In this document: in pieces, positions 33,060 to 44,350 of the stretch
How positions within the stretch are numbered: the stretch's first letter is position 1
Layout of the letters: each line of letters opens with the position of its first letter
Source: Scilla litardierei
Taxonomy: Eukaryota > Streptophyta > Magnoliopsida > Asparagales > Asparagaceae
Direction of reading: 5' to 3'
Assembly: GCA_030789695.1 (NCBI GenBank)
Contig: CM061136.1
Coordinates: forward strand, 130,052,648 to 130,116,647
DNA length: 64,000 nucleotides
Notes under the pieces: model-generated
The model's database searches: none
The model's input: only the letters and a program-made list of their open reading frames with translations
What the model was told of the DNA's origin: nothing
Position numbers and translations under genes: made by a program

Positions 33060-33238
33060 GGTATATTGGGGAGCTTAAGGGAGCCCAGGGGAGCTTCCGG
33101 GGATCGTTTTGGGCTACGTGGAGGCGTCTTCTTCGCACGCTTCCATTACTTTGCTCTCGCGGTGTGTCGCGGTATACTCCTTCCTTTATTTTATGCACGT
33201 CGCATTTTTATTACTTTTGGTGAGCTCCCGGGGGCCAT

Positions 33239-35347
33239 ATGCCGCCCCGGACACGGCCACGGTCGAGGAGAGCTTCCGCCAAGCGGAAGCGGTCGGATGA
33301 GGCTGGCCCCTCCCACGAGGTGGAAGACTCTCCTCCGCCTACACCACCACACCCCGTTCACCCCGCACAGCCTGCAGACCCCGCACACCCCGCACAGCCT
33401 GCAGAGCCCATTCACCCCGCACAGCCACTCCCTGCCGCACCACCACCGCCACCGGCTCCACTTGTCGGGCCACTGGGGATTACGTTCCGAGACGACGCAC
33501 ACCGCGTCGTCTTCGAGCGCATTTCCCAGCGCTCGATTGTACCCTCCAGGTTCGCACACCTTGCTGACCTAGGACGCCTGGGGGTACTTGAGGGGATGCT
33601 CACGTTGTATGACAACGTGGGTTGGCGAGATTTCTTCCAAGTGTCAGCGGACACCTTCGTCCGTCCGACACTTGAGGTGCTTAGTTCTATCGCCCGGACC
33701 GACGAGGGATGCTCGTTTAGGTTCATGGACCGAGAGTGCCAGGTCACTCTCGGTATGATGAGAGCTTTCTTTTCGTGGCCCGATGTCCCCGGGGCCGACC
33801 GTGGTTACGCCCCCACTCACATCCCCCCACCTTCCTTCGATTTCGGCGCTTTTTGGGCCCGGATCACGGGTCTACCTGCTGCCTTTGACCCTAGTAGGGC
33901 CAAGGCCTCGGCCATCGTCCACCCTTGCCTCCGCATAGCTCAGCGCCTTATGGCGACTACTTTTTTGGCGAGATATGAGCCTGGGACGATGTCCACGCCG
34001 GAGCTTTATATGCTCTACGCGATGACGCGCCCCAGAGCTCTATCTAGGGAGGGCGACGAGTTGGTCCACGCCGTCGTGATTGATTTCGCGAGCTGGTTTT
34101 TGGATCGCATCATCGTATCGGTGGGCGCTCGCTCACCGATATGTTGCGGCGGTCTGATCACCCTGCTCGCCGTGATGACCGGCGAGGACTTTTCGGATGA
34201 CCTGTGACGAGCCCCGGGCCCCACTTCACTGTCCATAGACGTCATGGCTCGGATGAAGATGTTACGTCCGCACGGTCAGCGGCATTGGGTTTGGTTGCAC
34301 GGCCCCTACGGTGCGGATTACATGATCCTTCCGAGCCCAGCTCGGACACAGATAGCACCAGCACAGGTGGACTGGCTTCCGGCGATGGATCTCCTGATCC
34401 CCGCCGCCTACGTGCTTGAGGCCGAGGAGGCCAAGCAGACTGAGCAGGCCCATGCTGCACACGCTGCACCCGCTGACCCCGCTGCTCCTGCCGACCCCGT
34501 GGCCCCTCAGCAGCCCGATATTTCTGCTGCTCCCGACACCTCTGTCCACACTTCTGCCGGTGTCGGGAGTACACTCGCTGAGCCCACCTCCACTACCTCC
34601 ACGCCCACCTCCACTACCACCACAGCTGGCCCTCTGTCCGTTGAGCCCGTTTCCTCCACCCTACCCGAGCGCCCACCGACTATAGTTGAGAGCGGAGAGC
34701 CCTCTTTTGCTGCCGTCGTGGAGACCGTGGTTTCCACCTCTGTCTCCACCGCAGCCGTTTTTTCTGAGAGTGTCATGGCGTCTGTCCACACGTCTGTGTC
34801 ACCGACCTCTCTGGCCGCCTCGTCGCCACTTTTATACTCCACTTCCGTTGCTGCTGCCTCCACCTCATACCAGCCTGTGCCCCGGCCTCGCACTGAGGCT
34901 AGGCCCACTCTCGTGAGCACAACACCTTTCCTCCACATGCCTGCTGAGCCTATCACCTACGCCACCCGAGTCCGCCAGCCCCGTCCTGCACATCACAGAC
35001 CGGTGCGTCCCTCTGCACCACCTCCCCCTGACACTGTACTTCAGAGCATTCGTGCTCTCGAGGGGGCGGTGAGTGGCCTCAGAGGTGACCTTAGGACCAT
35101 GTCTGCCACCGTCACCGCTATGGCCAGCCGCTTCGACCTACTACCGGGCATTCACTATTGCCTCACTCAGATTCTCGACCGGCTTCCTCGCGTACCCACA
35201 CCCACCCAGCAGGTACCCACCCCCACTCCTACACACACCCAGCCTGCTTCCACACCCACACCCACACCCACTCAGCAGACTGTTCCCCCGCTGCCACCAC
35301 CACCACCACCGCCTCAGGACGGAGACGGTGCAGCCCCACCCTCTTAG
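33239..35347 (+). pseudogene. ATHILA ORF-1-like (env-position) protein of H, one in-frame stop
   Basis: One frame of about 700 codons, interrupted only by TGA at 34205-34207. The N terminus is basic (MPPRTRPRSRRASAKRKRSD, a likely nuclear signal), then a PAQPADPAHP repeat region. A globular part at about 85-322 has RSIVPSRFAHLADLG, GWRDFFQVSADTFVRPTLEVL and CQVTLGMMRAFFSW, the pattern of the Pfam ATHILA ORF-1 family. After the stop come HGQRHWVWLHGPYGADY and a Ser/Thr/Pro-rich tail (T-T-S-T-P, later T-P-T-P-T-Q). I see no clear signal peptide or transmembrane segment, so an envelope function is not supported. It sits where env-like genes lie in Athila, behind its own array and TATA box. Confidence 0.8.
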
Positions 35348-37247
35348 GCACCCTTGATGCCATTGATCCTTTTTGCCGTCGTGCTGCCCGTCTCTGCTGG
35401 GTCCTGATGATTTTTGCCCACCCCCTCCCCTCACTGTTTACGGGACCACATTTTGTTCATATATTTCTATATCATTTTTGGGAGAGAGGGAGATTTTTTG
35501 GTGTCACACTTTTATATCTGATTCACTCCTATATTTGCATGCATCATGTCCGCATCATATTTTTCGTTTCATTATTTTATTTTCTTTTTCCTCATGCATG
35601 CATCCTCACCTACCCCTCACTTTACACGTCTCTCGGTGTGCCACACTTCGCACATTGAGGACACTGTGCACTTTAGCTTGGGGGAGTGAGTTCTCACGTC
35701 CTTTTCGATTTTCCACCTTTATTTTTAGTTTTTTCACGCCATTTTCAGCATTTGCACTCACTTTTTCTTTTCTTTTACCATGCATCACGTTTTTTCTTAT
35801 TTTCTTTGTGTGCTGCATTGTAAATAGCTTTATTTTCTCTCTTTATCTTTATTTCTTTTTCATCTCATGCTAGAGATGACTTTTCTGTGATGATGACGAC
35901 GTGGAGTTAGCTTTCTCTATATGCATGCTATACTTGTCATGTCTTAGATTTTATTTCTGATATCAAATGATGTGATTTGCCTTGCATTTAGAGATAGTAA
36001 CCCACACTTTTTCCGCATGAAAATGGATGAAATTTTATTATTAGCTGAGTCTGAATATTCATATGTATGCTATCGCAGAAAACACACCAAGATTCACGCA
36101 TTGGATGCTTATATCTGGAGTACCGTTTTCTTTTCCTATATCACTTCTATTTGCATGATTTGTACATTTCACTTCAGGATGATTGAATGATGTTAGCTAT
36201 GATAAATCTGGATTAGTTTAGCTTTTTTGTGATCAAAACTGAGTAGATTAGATTACCCTGCTGAAGTTGTCGTGCACGTCTTATAGAGTGAACTGAGAGA
36301 CATATTTATTTCTTTCTCCACATATCTTGAACATCAATTCTCTATTTTAAAATCATTGGTGAATCTCCCCTTAGCGATTCTAATATATGGCATTTCCACC
36401 GTTATTAAAATCCTAGCTCCAAACTTCCCAAAACCAAAAAGAAAAAGAAAAATTCTTGTATATCCTTATTTCTCTTTGATTTGGGATCATTGTGTATAAA
36501 TGCTATTTGAAAAAAAAAGAGAAAAAAGAGAAAAAGAAAAGAAAAGAGAAAAGAATCTCAATAAACGATCCCATCTCATGTTCTCTCTCTTTCTTCCCTC
36601 TTTTTGTTTTTATTTTCATTACTTTTGGAGCTTCATAAAAATGGGGATGTAAATATTGTTTTTTTTATGCCACCACGCTTATAGATAAGCTTGGGGGAGG
36701 GAATCCAATGATGTGTGAGAGAGTGACTACTTGACGGTGCATGACAACCTAGGCTAAGTAATACTCTATACTCGGTGAGATTGTTTTAGCTTTACAAAAT
36801 CCAGAAATCTACGTCTAGCACTCATTTCATGAAATCCACTCTTTTCTATTCTATTCTATTCTATTGCGTGATATTCTTATACTCCTCATAGAAAGCATCC
36901 AATTGAAAAGTGTGTTGTCTACGGTATTGTATACCGCTTTAGATGATTCAGACAAGGTTAATTTTAGAATTATTCCGTCTTTCATGCTATATCATTACTG
37001 TTGGGTTTTCTATTTCTATTTGCACCATTATACTATGATATCGAAATAAAAGTCTTTGACATGTGTTTTACGTTCGGTGCATGCTATATGAGTAAGCAAA
37101 ACCCACGTCCTGAGAAAAATGATCTAGCAGCTTCCCTCTTCGCTTTCTTCTTTCTTCTTCGTTTTTCGTTTTTTTTTCGTTTTTCGTCGTTTTCATTTTC
37201 TGAATCCACCGGGTTCGCCTTTTACTTATCTTCCTCGAGGACGAGTA
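35348..37247 (+). other. 3' non-coding region of H
   Basis: 1.9 kb with pyrimidine-rich tracts, a purine-rich tract (about 36508-36555), a TTCTA/ATTCT repeat (36843-36866) and a second AGCTTGGGGGAGGG copy at about 36688-36701. No coding features. Confidence 0.6.
35654..35697 (+). promoter_or_regulatory. Conserved ATTGAGG / CTTGGGGGAG / hairpin motif, H copy
   Basis: ATTGAGGACACT (35654-35665), AGCTTGGGGGA (35675-35685), then GTGAG-TT-CTCAC (35686-35697), a perfect 5-bp stem. Confidence 0.75.
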
Positions 37248-37268
37248 AGAGGTAAGCTTGTGGGATTT
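37229..37268 (+). promoter_or_regulatory. PPT and conserved pre-LTR segment of H
   Basis: TTCCTCGAGGACGAG, then TAAGAGGTAAGCTTGTGGGA and TTT before the LTR. Nearly identical to 56622-56663 in E although the adjoining LTRs differ. Confidence 0.85.
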
Positions 37269-39083
37269 TGATCGCTCCGTATTTTACACTTTTTTCCCGC
37301 ATGTTTGCATGCCATTTAGATCGCTCAAATCATGTTTTTCACGATATATCGACGATATTGCGATACTTTTCACGATTTGTTGTTTTTGTCGTATTTCAGG
37401 AGATTTGGAGCGATTTCGAGATACACCCTCTCCGGAGTGTCACCGACGACTTCCCCGGGGGGTATTTTGTTATTGGAGAGGAGCGGAAGAAGAAAGAACG
37501 TCGTAGGAGCGACGAGGAGGCAAAAACAAGCTGTTTGGGCATTTTCAGTGTCCCACTCGGCCGAGTGAAGGAGTCACTCGGCCGACCGACGAGACCCCGC
37601 TCGGCCGACCAGATCGGACACGCTTCATGTGTGCACTCGGCCGAGCATCGGAAGCCACATCGGCCGAGTGACGAAACTCCGTCCGCCCGAGTGGCACTCA
37701 GACGACGCCCATCAAAAAGAGCCAACTTACTGTTTTTCGTCTGCCTGAGCATCAGAAGAGCCACTCGGCCGAGTGGAAATTACCGACCGCCCGAGTGAAT
37801 AGAAGCCATCGACCGAGTGACGACAACTCACTCGGCCGAGCGACGCCCGAAGTGAAGACCCCCAAGACCCCAGACTTACTGGAAATTCTCAGGGTTTCTC
37901 ACTCGGCCGAGCGACTTTTGTCACTCAGCTGAGTGAGCCGCGCTGCCTGTAGCGTAAATTGCGATTTTCAGGCTGCGCAGGGGCATTTTGGTCACAGTTT
38001 TTTGGGCAGTTTTGGGGGGTATTTAACCCCTGATTCTAACCTAGGTTAGAGAGCTTTTTCCCTTGCTTTTTGCAGCTTTTTAGATTAAACTTTTTAGCTT
38101 TTGATTCTTGTGATTGGAGAGGAGAGAAAAGATTATTTTTGTTGGATTCTTGGAGAACTCTATTGGTTTGTCTCCCTCTTCATTAAAAATCTCATTTTTA
38201 TTACTTATTTGAATATTGTGATGAATTCTATTGCTATTTCAATTGATTATTTTTGCAATTGTGATATGAATTGTGAGTAGTCCTAACGTCTTGGGGCGTG
38301 GGGATGAACCCTACGAGCCCAATTTCCGATTTGTGAAGATTTGGTAGAACTATTGCTAGAATTGCTATTAGGGTTAGTTTGGGATCGATATACTACGGAT
38401 AGCTAGGTGTTCATATCGATTGGGATTTGCAAGAGATTGGATCCCAATTCGATAGGAAACCCTAGAAATCCGAATTGGGTTGAAATTGAGTTTCCGTAGT
38501 ATCGGTTTGCAAGAGATTGGACCGATACTAGGGTTCTCGGTTGCAATTCCATACCGATACTCGTTTGCAAGAGATTGGACGGGTAGGAACTATCCCAACC
38601 TAGGTCGTGGCCTGAGTTTGCACGAGAGTGGGCTCGGGACGCGATTGAACGATGATGTTGATCCTAATGCTAGCTTGCCTAGGCTAGGGTTTGTAAGAGA
38701 TTGGACCCAATCCTAGGATAGCTATAGACCGGCAACAGCGCGAGAGCGTGAGCTAGGTTTTACATTCAGTTGCAACTAGTTCATCCGAAATTCTACCCTA
38801 GCAATTGTGATACCAATGAATCACATTGACGAGATACGGTGAGTAGCGGGGATTCCCTATTCCCTAGGCGTCTTTATTTGATTTTATATCTTCATACTTT
38901 GTCTGACGATTGTGACAGGATCGCCAAAAGGCAAATTCCCTCTTTTCTGTTCCTATAGCCAGGTTGTTCGGAGCAGGCACTGTCATATGTCCTCCCTGTG
39001 TTCGATAACCCGCTCGCCGCTACACCGTGCGCTTGCGGAAAAACTACACGGTCGCTCTTTTGGGTTACATTCTGAAGCGATCA
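37269..39083 (+). repeat. 3' LTR of H
   Basis: 1815 bp. TATTTAA at 38020-38026 is the likely core promoter, in the segment missing from the 5' LTR. GTTTGCAAGAGATTGGA-like phrases recur about five times between 38424 and 38705. Confidence 0.9.
37554..37935. repeat. CACTCGGCCGAGTG dyad array, H 3' LTR
   Basis: Core centres: 37560.5, 37581.5, 37604.5 (21, 23 bp); 37640.5, 37663.5, 37686.5 (23, 23); 37768.5, 37790.5, 37812.5, 37835.5 (22, 22, 23); 37906.5, 37928.5 (22). The last site is CACTCAGCTGAGTG, a changed but still palindromic core. The array ends about 90 bp before TATTTAA. Confidence 0.9.
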
Positions 39084-39088
39084 CCTGC

Positions 39089-40643
39089 TACTTTCAAACA
39101 GGCCGTATTATGCCCTGCGAAAGACAAATGGATGGAAGCGATGAAGGAGGAGTTGGAATCCATGAAAGTTAACCAAGTCTGGGACTTAGTTGACTTACCC
39201 AGAGGACGTAGAGCTATTGGGAACAAATGGGTTCTCAAGATCAAGCATAAGGCTGATGGCTCTATTGACAGATATAAAGCTCGCCTTGTCGCTAAAGGTT
39301 TTACGCAACAGGAAGGGATAGACTACGAAGAGACCTTCTCACCTGTTGTGCGTTTTACCTCGATTCGCCTGATTCTGGCTATGGTAGCTTGCTTAGACCT
39401 CGAATTACATCAGATGGATGTAAAGACTGTCTTTCTCAATGGAGAATTGGACGAGGAGATCTATATGGAACAACCAACAGGGTTTGTAAAAGAAGGAAAC
39501 AAACATAAGGTTTGTAAACTTCGTAAATCCATATATGGTCTTAAACAATCCTCGAGGCAATGGTATATACGATTTCAGGAAGTTGTCTTATCAAATGGTT
39601 TTTCCATGCTTGATGAAGATAACTGTGTATATATCAAGAGGATTAAGAGCAAGTACGTTATTATGTCTCTATATGTAGATGACATTTTAATAGCCGAAAA
39701 TGACAAGGGCTTTGTGATGGATATCAAGGCTTGGCTTTCATCAGTTTTTGAGATGAAAGACATGGGAGAAGCCGTATATAACCTTGGAGTTAATATTTCA
39801 AGGAATCGCTCGAAGAAACTTCTTTCTCTTTCACAAGAGACTTATATAAAGAAGGTTCTAGAACGATTTAATATGCAGGACTGCAAGTCCATTGATACTC
39901 ATATAAGCAAATGCGATAATTTATGTCTGAAATCGTGTCCAAAGAACCAAAAGGAAAAGGTAATTATGGAAAAAGTTCCATATTCCAGTGCAGTTGGTAG
40001 TCTTATGTACGCCATGATGTGTACAAGACCGGACATCTGTTTTGCCGTTGGAATGGTAAGTCGTTACCAATCCAACCCAGGACAAGTACACTGGAAAGCG
40101 GTTAAGAGGATAATGCGGTATCTTAAAGGAACTGCGGACTATGCTTTATGCTATCAAGGAGATGCCTTGAGGCTCGAAGGCTACACTGATGCTGATTGGG
40201 CGGGTGATCTCGATGAGCGACGATCGACCTCAGGATATGTTTTTCTACTCGGATCTGGTGCAATATCCTGGAGTAGCAAGAAACAATCCTGCATCGCACT
40301 TTCAACTATGGAAGCCGAGTTTGTAGCATTTAGCATGGCAGTCCAAGAGGCTGTTTGGCTTAGGAAATTCTTAGACAGGCTAATTGATGCAAGTGACTCA
40401 GGTACTGTACCAATACACAGCGACAGTCAAGCATCTATAGCCTATGTCAAAGATCCAAAATTCCATTGTAAGACCAAACACATAGATATCCGCTACAAAT
40501 TTGCAAAAGACTATGACACGACCAAGAAGGTAGACATAAGGTACATATCTACGCATGAGATGATAGCAGATCCGCTTACGAAGGCGATCCCCAGAGATGT
40601 GTTTTACAAACACTTATCATCTCAAGGATTGCGTAAGAGCTGA
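39089..40643 (+). CDS. C gag-pol, part 2: reverse transcriptase and RNase H
   Basis: The frame resumes in phase after H's TSD and is open to TGA at 40641-40643. Reverse transcriptase motifs: NKWVLKIKHKADGSIDRYKA, ARLVAKGFTQQ, FSPVVR, HQMDVKTVFLNGELDEEIYM, SIYGLKQS and the catalytic LYVDDILIA. RNase H: GYTDADWAGD with the first aspartate present, STMEAEF, HSDSQASI and TKHIDIRYKF. Catalytic residues look intact, unlike A. The part upstream is cut off by H and three stops, so no full polyprotein is possible from this copy. Confidence 0.9.
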
Positions 40644-40646
40644 GTT

Positions 40647-41639
40647 GTACCAATGTAAATTCACATGTCTGTAAAAGATCAAATTTAATAAAAGAATAAG
40701 TTCTTTTCAACATTGCATATGACTTTCTTGAAAATGTTGTGTACATTTTTTAAATCTCAGCTGGTTTTCTAGTATGTCGGACAGATTGAGGTTGGCTCTC
40801 TCATATGAGCAACCGCCTTTATTATATCAAACGGATAAAATAAAGATGAGACCTGTTTAAAGTCAAAATCGTCAGACGGACGATTTAGAGTCATGACTTA
40901 AACAAAATGGTCGTATGAAAGATCTGCATCATATGGATGCTTACAAAAGATCTAATAGGATTCTTAAATCCTATCTGTCTTATGCGGGATGTGGGTCCAG
41001 AAGATTATTTGAGTAGTAAAAGGGACTCAAAATCAGACATTGTGGTGTCTGATCATCATCCTTACAACATCATTAAGACATACGCTCCCTGGGAAAGGAG
41101 TGATGTTGTAATATGTATTCATACTACGTATGCATTTTGACGATTGGGTTAGAATAGTAATTGTGTTTACTATTATATGAGATCCAAAGACCACATGGGT
41201 CTTAACTCATTACCCTTATGGACTCTAATTGGTTCCTTTAGATTTGACTGGGTGATTGCTATCTTAGCATGTTGCTTATGGACTATGGTCAATTCGGTCC
41301 GGCGGGGCATGTTAGAAAAGCAAGTCAAGTCAAGATCAAAAGGATCGCAAAAAGAGGAAGATTAATTTCATATTCACATTTGGACTTTAGAGATTCAAAG
41401 CTAGCCAGCCAATTGTAATCCAGATGGGATTCAATTGTTGAATATAAAGTATAAGAAATGTGAAGAAATAATTTAGGGTAAAGCATGCGTTGATCTACTC
41501 AACTTTGCACCTCGAGGAGTGTTGTGTATCTCTAACAAGTGCACAACAGCGGACTCTATGCGCATGACGGTCACACGGTCTATTTCTCGGTATGATAAAC
41601 AGAAGAGTTAAAGGAAAAGATGTTTCCTTACAATCCCCT
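40647..41639 (+). other. 3' non-coding region of C
   Basis: About 1 kb between pol and the PPT, AT-rich, no coding features recognised. Confidence 0.6.
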
Positions 41640-41645
41640 CAAGTG

Positions 41646-41656
41646 TGAGTGGGAGA
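41646..41656 (+). promoter_or_regulatory. PPT of C
   Basis: GTGAGTGGGAGA-type purine run directly before the LTR start TGTTGG. Confidence 0.75.
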
Positions 41657-42202
41657 TGTTGGATATGGACGACATGAATACACCCATGAGGGGATGTATG
41701 AGGGTATACGGACCTCAGATGTCGCGTGCACGAAAGCGTGCACGGAGGGAACCTTTTCTCGTGTGAAAAGGACCACTCGATAAGTGAAAAAAGCCACTCG
41801 ATAAGTGGAAAAAGTCACTTTATAAGTGCATAAAGGCACTTGATAAGTGAATGAAGAAGAGGATAAATGAATGTGCTAATATAGGCTAATAAGCTTATAT
41901 TTAGTTATTTCCTACAATAACTACCCCTAAAGCCTATAAATAGGACCCAAGGGTAAGGCATTCATACTACACTTTCCATGCCATAAGTTTGCATAAGGAA
42001 ACTTATGTTCTTCTTCTCCCTTCCATTAAAATCCTCTTCTAAATAGAGATTTAGGCGGTGAAACGCTGCTTCGATCCTCCGTGACGAAGTACCGATCGTT
42101 GTGGCGAATCCGAGGGTGAAGTTTAGAGACTACGATATCGCATACACAAGCGTAAGTCTATGTTATTTGATCCTAAAATCGTTGTTTTGACAGGATCCTA
42201 CA
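41657..42202 (+). repeat. 3' LTR of C
   Basis: 546 bp, TGTTGGATATGG..GGATCCTACA. TATAAATA at 41935-41942. It carries the U3 dyad array missing from the 5' LTR; over the shared 317 bp the LTRs differ at roughly ten positions. Confidence 0.9.
41774..41849. repeat. 21-bp phased dyad array of C
   Basis: Four copies of CACTYKATAAGTG (inverted repeat CACT..AGTG) start at 41774, 41795, 41816 and 41837, exactly 21 bp apart. The array ends 85 bp before the TATA box. Confidence 0.9.
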
Positions 42203-42207
42203 GCAGA

Positions 42208-44318
42208 CCCTACTCCGTCCGAGCAGGCAGTGCGATGTTTGGGCAATGATTCCATATTTTCTGACGGCTCGACTGAGCAGCCACTTACTTGACCGAGTAG
42301 CTACCTACTCGGTCAGAGTAGACCCTACTCGGACCGAGAAGACAGACCGATGTTTTGGGTGATGGATCCAGACTTCTGACGACTCAACCGATCAGCCAAC
42401 TACTCGACCGAGTCGCCGTGGGCCCAGATTTTAAGTTGCGTCTGGATTTTGGGGATGATTTTGAGAGGGCTTCTGGGGGTTGTTTTGCGAGGGTTTTTGA
42501 GAGAGAGGAAGGGGCAGCTGTCAGTAGGGGCACTTTTGGAGAGTTTTTTAGGTAGTTCTAAGGAGTTTGGGGAGACGATCTTTTTGGGGAGTTAGGCTAC
42601 TCCTTTGTATCAAGATAAGTATTTTTGTCTCTTTAATTCCATTGTTATTTCTTTGTGATTTCTTATTGAATATCTCATTGATGCATGCGTAGTTTTGAGG
42701 AGTATATTGGAGGAGAGAGCGCGTGCTTCGACACCCAAACTCATGAAGTGCCGTGTTCGGTGACTCAAAGCTGCTGGTGAGCAAGTAAGGGGAAAGAAAG
42801 AAGGGACGAGAAAGTGGAGAAAGAAAAGAGCATGGTTCTATGATACCATGACTCATGGATTCCAGGTCGCTCGATCGAGCTATGATGCGGCAAAGGAATC
42901 GAGCGACCCAAAGTGCTGGAAACAGGACAGCCGTATAGTATTTTCAAATCTGCTATCACCTGGGATTTTTCATTATTTCTCTGATATTGTTTCCAGATAG
43001 TAGACTGCAAGATGGTTCCAACGCCACCAAGAACGTGCCAATCGGAGGTCGAATGAGCTCTGGGAAATTTCTGCAAGCTGATGCTGCAGTGCTGAAATCT
43101 GTTTTCAGCAATCTACTCGACCGAGCAGGACCCTACTCGACCGAGCAGAATGCTGCAGCACTGAAATTCAACTTAACAGCAGCCTAGTCGACCGATCAGC
43201 TGCCTCCTCGGCCGAGCAGCTGCATACTCGACCGAGCAGGGTGCCTACTTGACCGAGCAGACCCTACTCGGTCCGAGCAGGCAGTGTGACGTTTGGGCAA
43301 TGATTCCAGATTTTCTAACGGCTCGACCTAGCAGCCACTTACTCGACTGAGCAGCTACCTACTCGGTCCGAGCAGATCCTACTCGGACGGAGCAGACAGA
43401 CCGACGTTTTGGGCGATGGATCCAGACTTCTAACGACTCGACCGAGCAGCCACCTACTCGACCGAGTCGCCGTGGGCCCAGATTTCAAGTTGCGTTCGGA
43501 TTTTGGGGACAATTTTGAGAGGGCTTTTGGGGGTTGTTTTGCGAGGGTTTTTGAGGGAGGAAGGGGCAGTCGTCATTAGGGGCACTTTTAGAGAGTTTTT
43601 AGAAAGTTCTAAGGAGTTTAGGGAGATGACCTTTTTGGGGAGTTAGGCTACGCCATAGGCCCCTCCTTTGCATCAAGATAAGTATTTTTGTCTCTTTAAT
43701 TCCATTTTTTATTTCTTTGTGATTTCTTATTGAATATCTCCTTGATGCATGCGTAGTTCTATCTAGGGCTAATGGATTAGCCCTAGGATTTTAGGATTTA
43801 GATGCAAAGTTGGGATTTTTATGATGCGTTGGGAATAAAAGGGGATGCATTCGAACCACGAGAGTGGTGAGATTATTGTAGATCCCTAATGCATGTACCG
43901 TATGCATCTATCGCGCGAGCAGGGTGAATATGGTATGTTAGATTCATGATGCATAGACACATGAATTCACTTCCTAGATGCTACAACTCCCAATTAAACC
44001 AATGCAACGTAGAAGTCTCAACCAAGCATCGACGTCCGACGGTCCTGCGGCGAGTTCTAAAGCCTTAGCCTTTTAAATTTTATTTCTTTCTTTCTTTGTG
44101 TGGAACCCCTTGTTTGCGATGTTGAGTGACACAACCTTCGCATCCATCACCATTACGACCCTCCATACTCCACATCCACCAATAAACCTTCAAGTCTAAC
44201 TCAACCTAGGAGTAGATAGGTAGTATAGCACCGCTTTCCCATGTTCGATACCCGCTTGCCCCTATACCGTGCACTTGTAGTAAACGACATCATTTTGGAG
44301 TTGATTCCGGGCCGATCA
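42208..44318 (+). repeat. 5' LTR of E, right part, with tandem duplication
   Basis: It resumes at C's TSD. The sequence reaches GATGCATGCGTAGTT at about 42694 and then jumps back to the GAGTATATTGGAGGAGAG block of 22528. The next 1.06 kb (about 42695-43757) repeats 22523-23087 plus 42208-42694. The full 5' LTR is thus about 2.82 kb against 1.77 kb in the 3' LTR. Confidence 0.85.
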
Positions 44319-44324
44319 AGTTTA

Positions 44325-44342
44325 TGGCGACGTTGCCGGGGA
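44325..44342 (+). promoter_or_regulatory. PBS of E
   Basis: TGGCGACGTTGCCGGGGA, one mismatch to the Athila/Tat-type PBS. D lies 8 bp downstream. Confidence 0.85.
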
Positions 44343-44350
44343 GGCGTTCC

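Larger units (their letters stand above)
27764..39083 (+). mobile_element. Element H: Athila-like gypsy without RT, RNase H and integrase, inserted in C
   Basis: LTRs 27764-29108 and 37269-39083, with TGATCGCT..AGCGATCA ends. CCTGC is duplicated at 27759-27763 and 39084-39088. PBS at 29115. Order: gag, protease, post-pol segment, dyad array with TATA, ORF-1-like gene, long 3' non-coding region, PPT. It needs pol from another element. The LTRs differ at roughly a dozen positions plus indels, so H is the youngest insertion in this nest. Confidence 0.9.
23088..42202 (+). mobile_element. Element C: Ty1/copia retrotransposon split by H
   Basis: 5' LTR 23088-23406, PBS 23408-23419, leader, one gag-pol frame (25212-40643, with H at 27764-39083), 3' LTR 41657-42202. 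TSD GCAGA at 23083-23087 and 42203-42207. Without H it is about 7.8 kb. Three premature stops lie in gag-pol; RT and RNase H are open. Confidence 0.9.

Noticed and set aside
33239..35347. A functional retroviral-type envelope gene in H
   Set aside because: No convincing signal peptide, transmembrane anchor or glycoprotein features; it matches the ATHILA ORF-1 pattern instead.
34416..35434. Alternative frames over the ORF-1 tail of H
   Set aside because: Shadows of a Ser/Thr/Pro-rich coding frame; the true frame continues from the globular domain.
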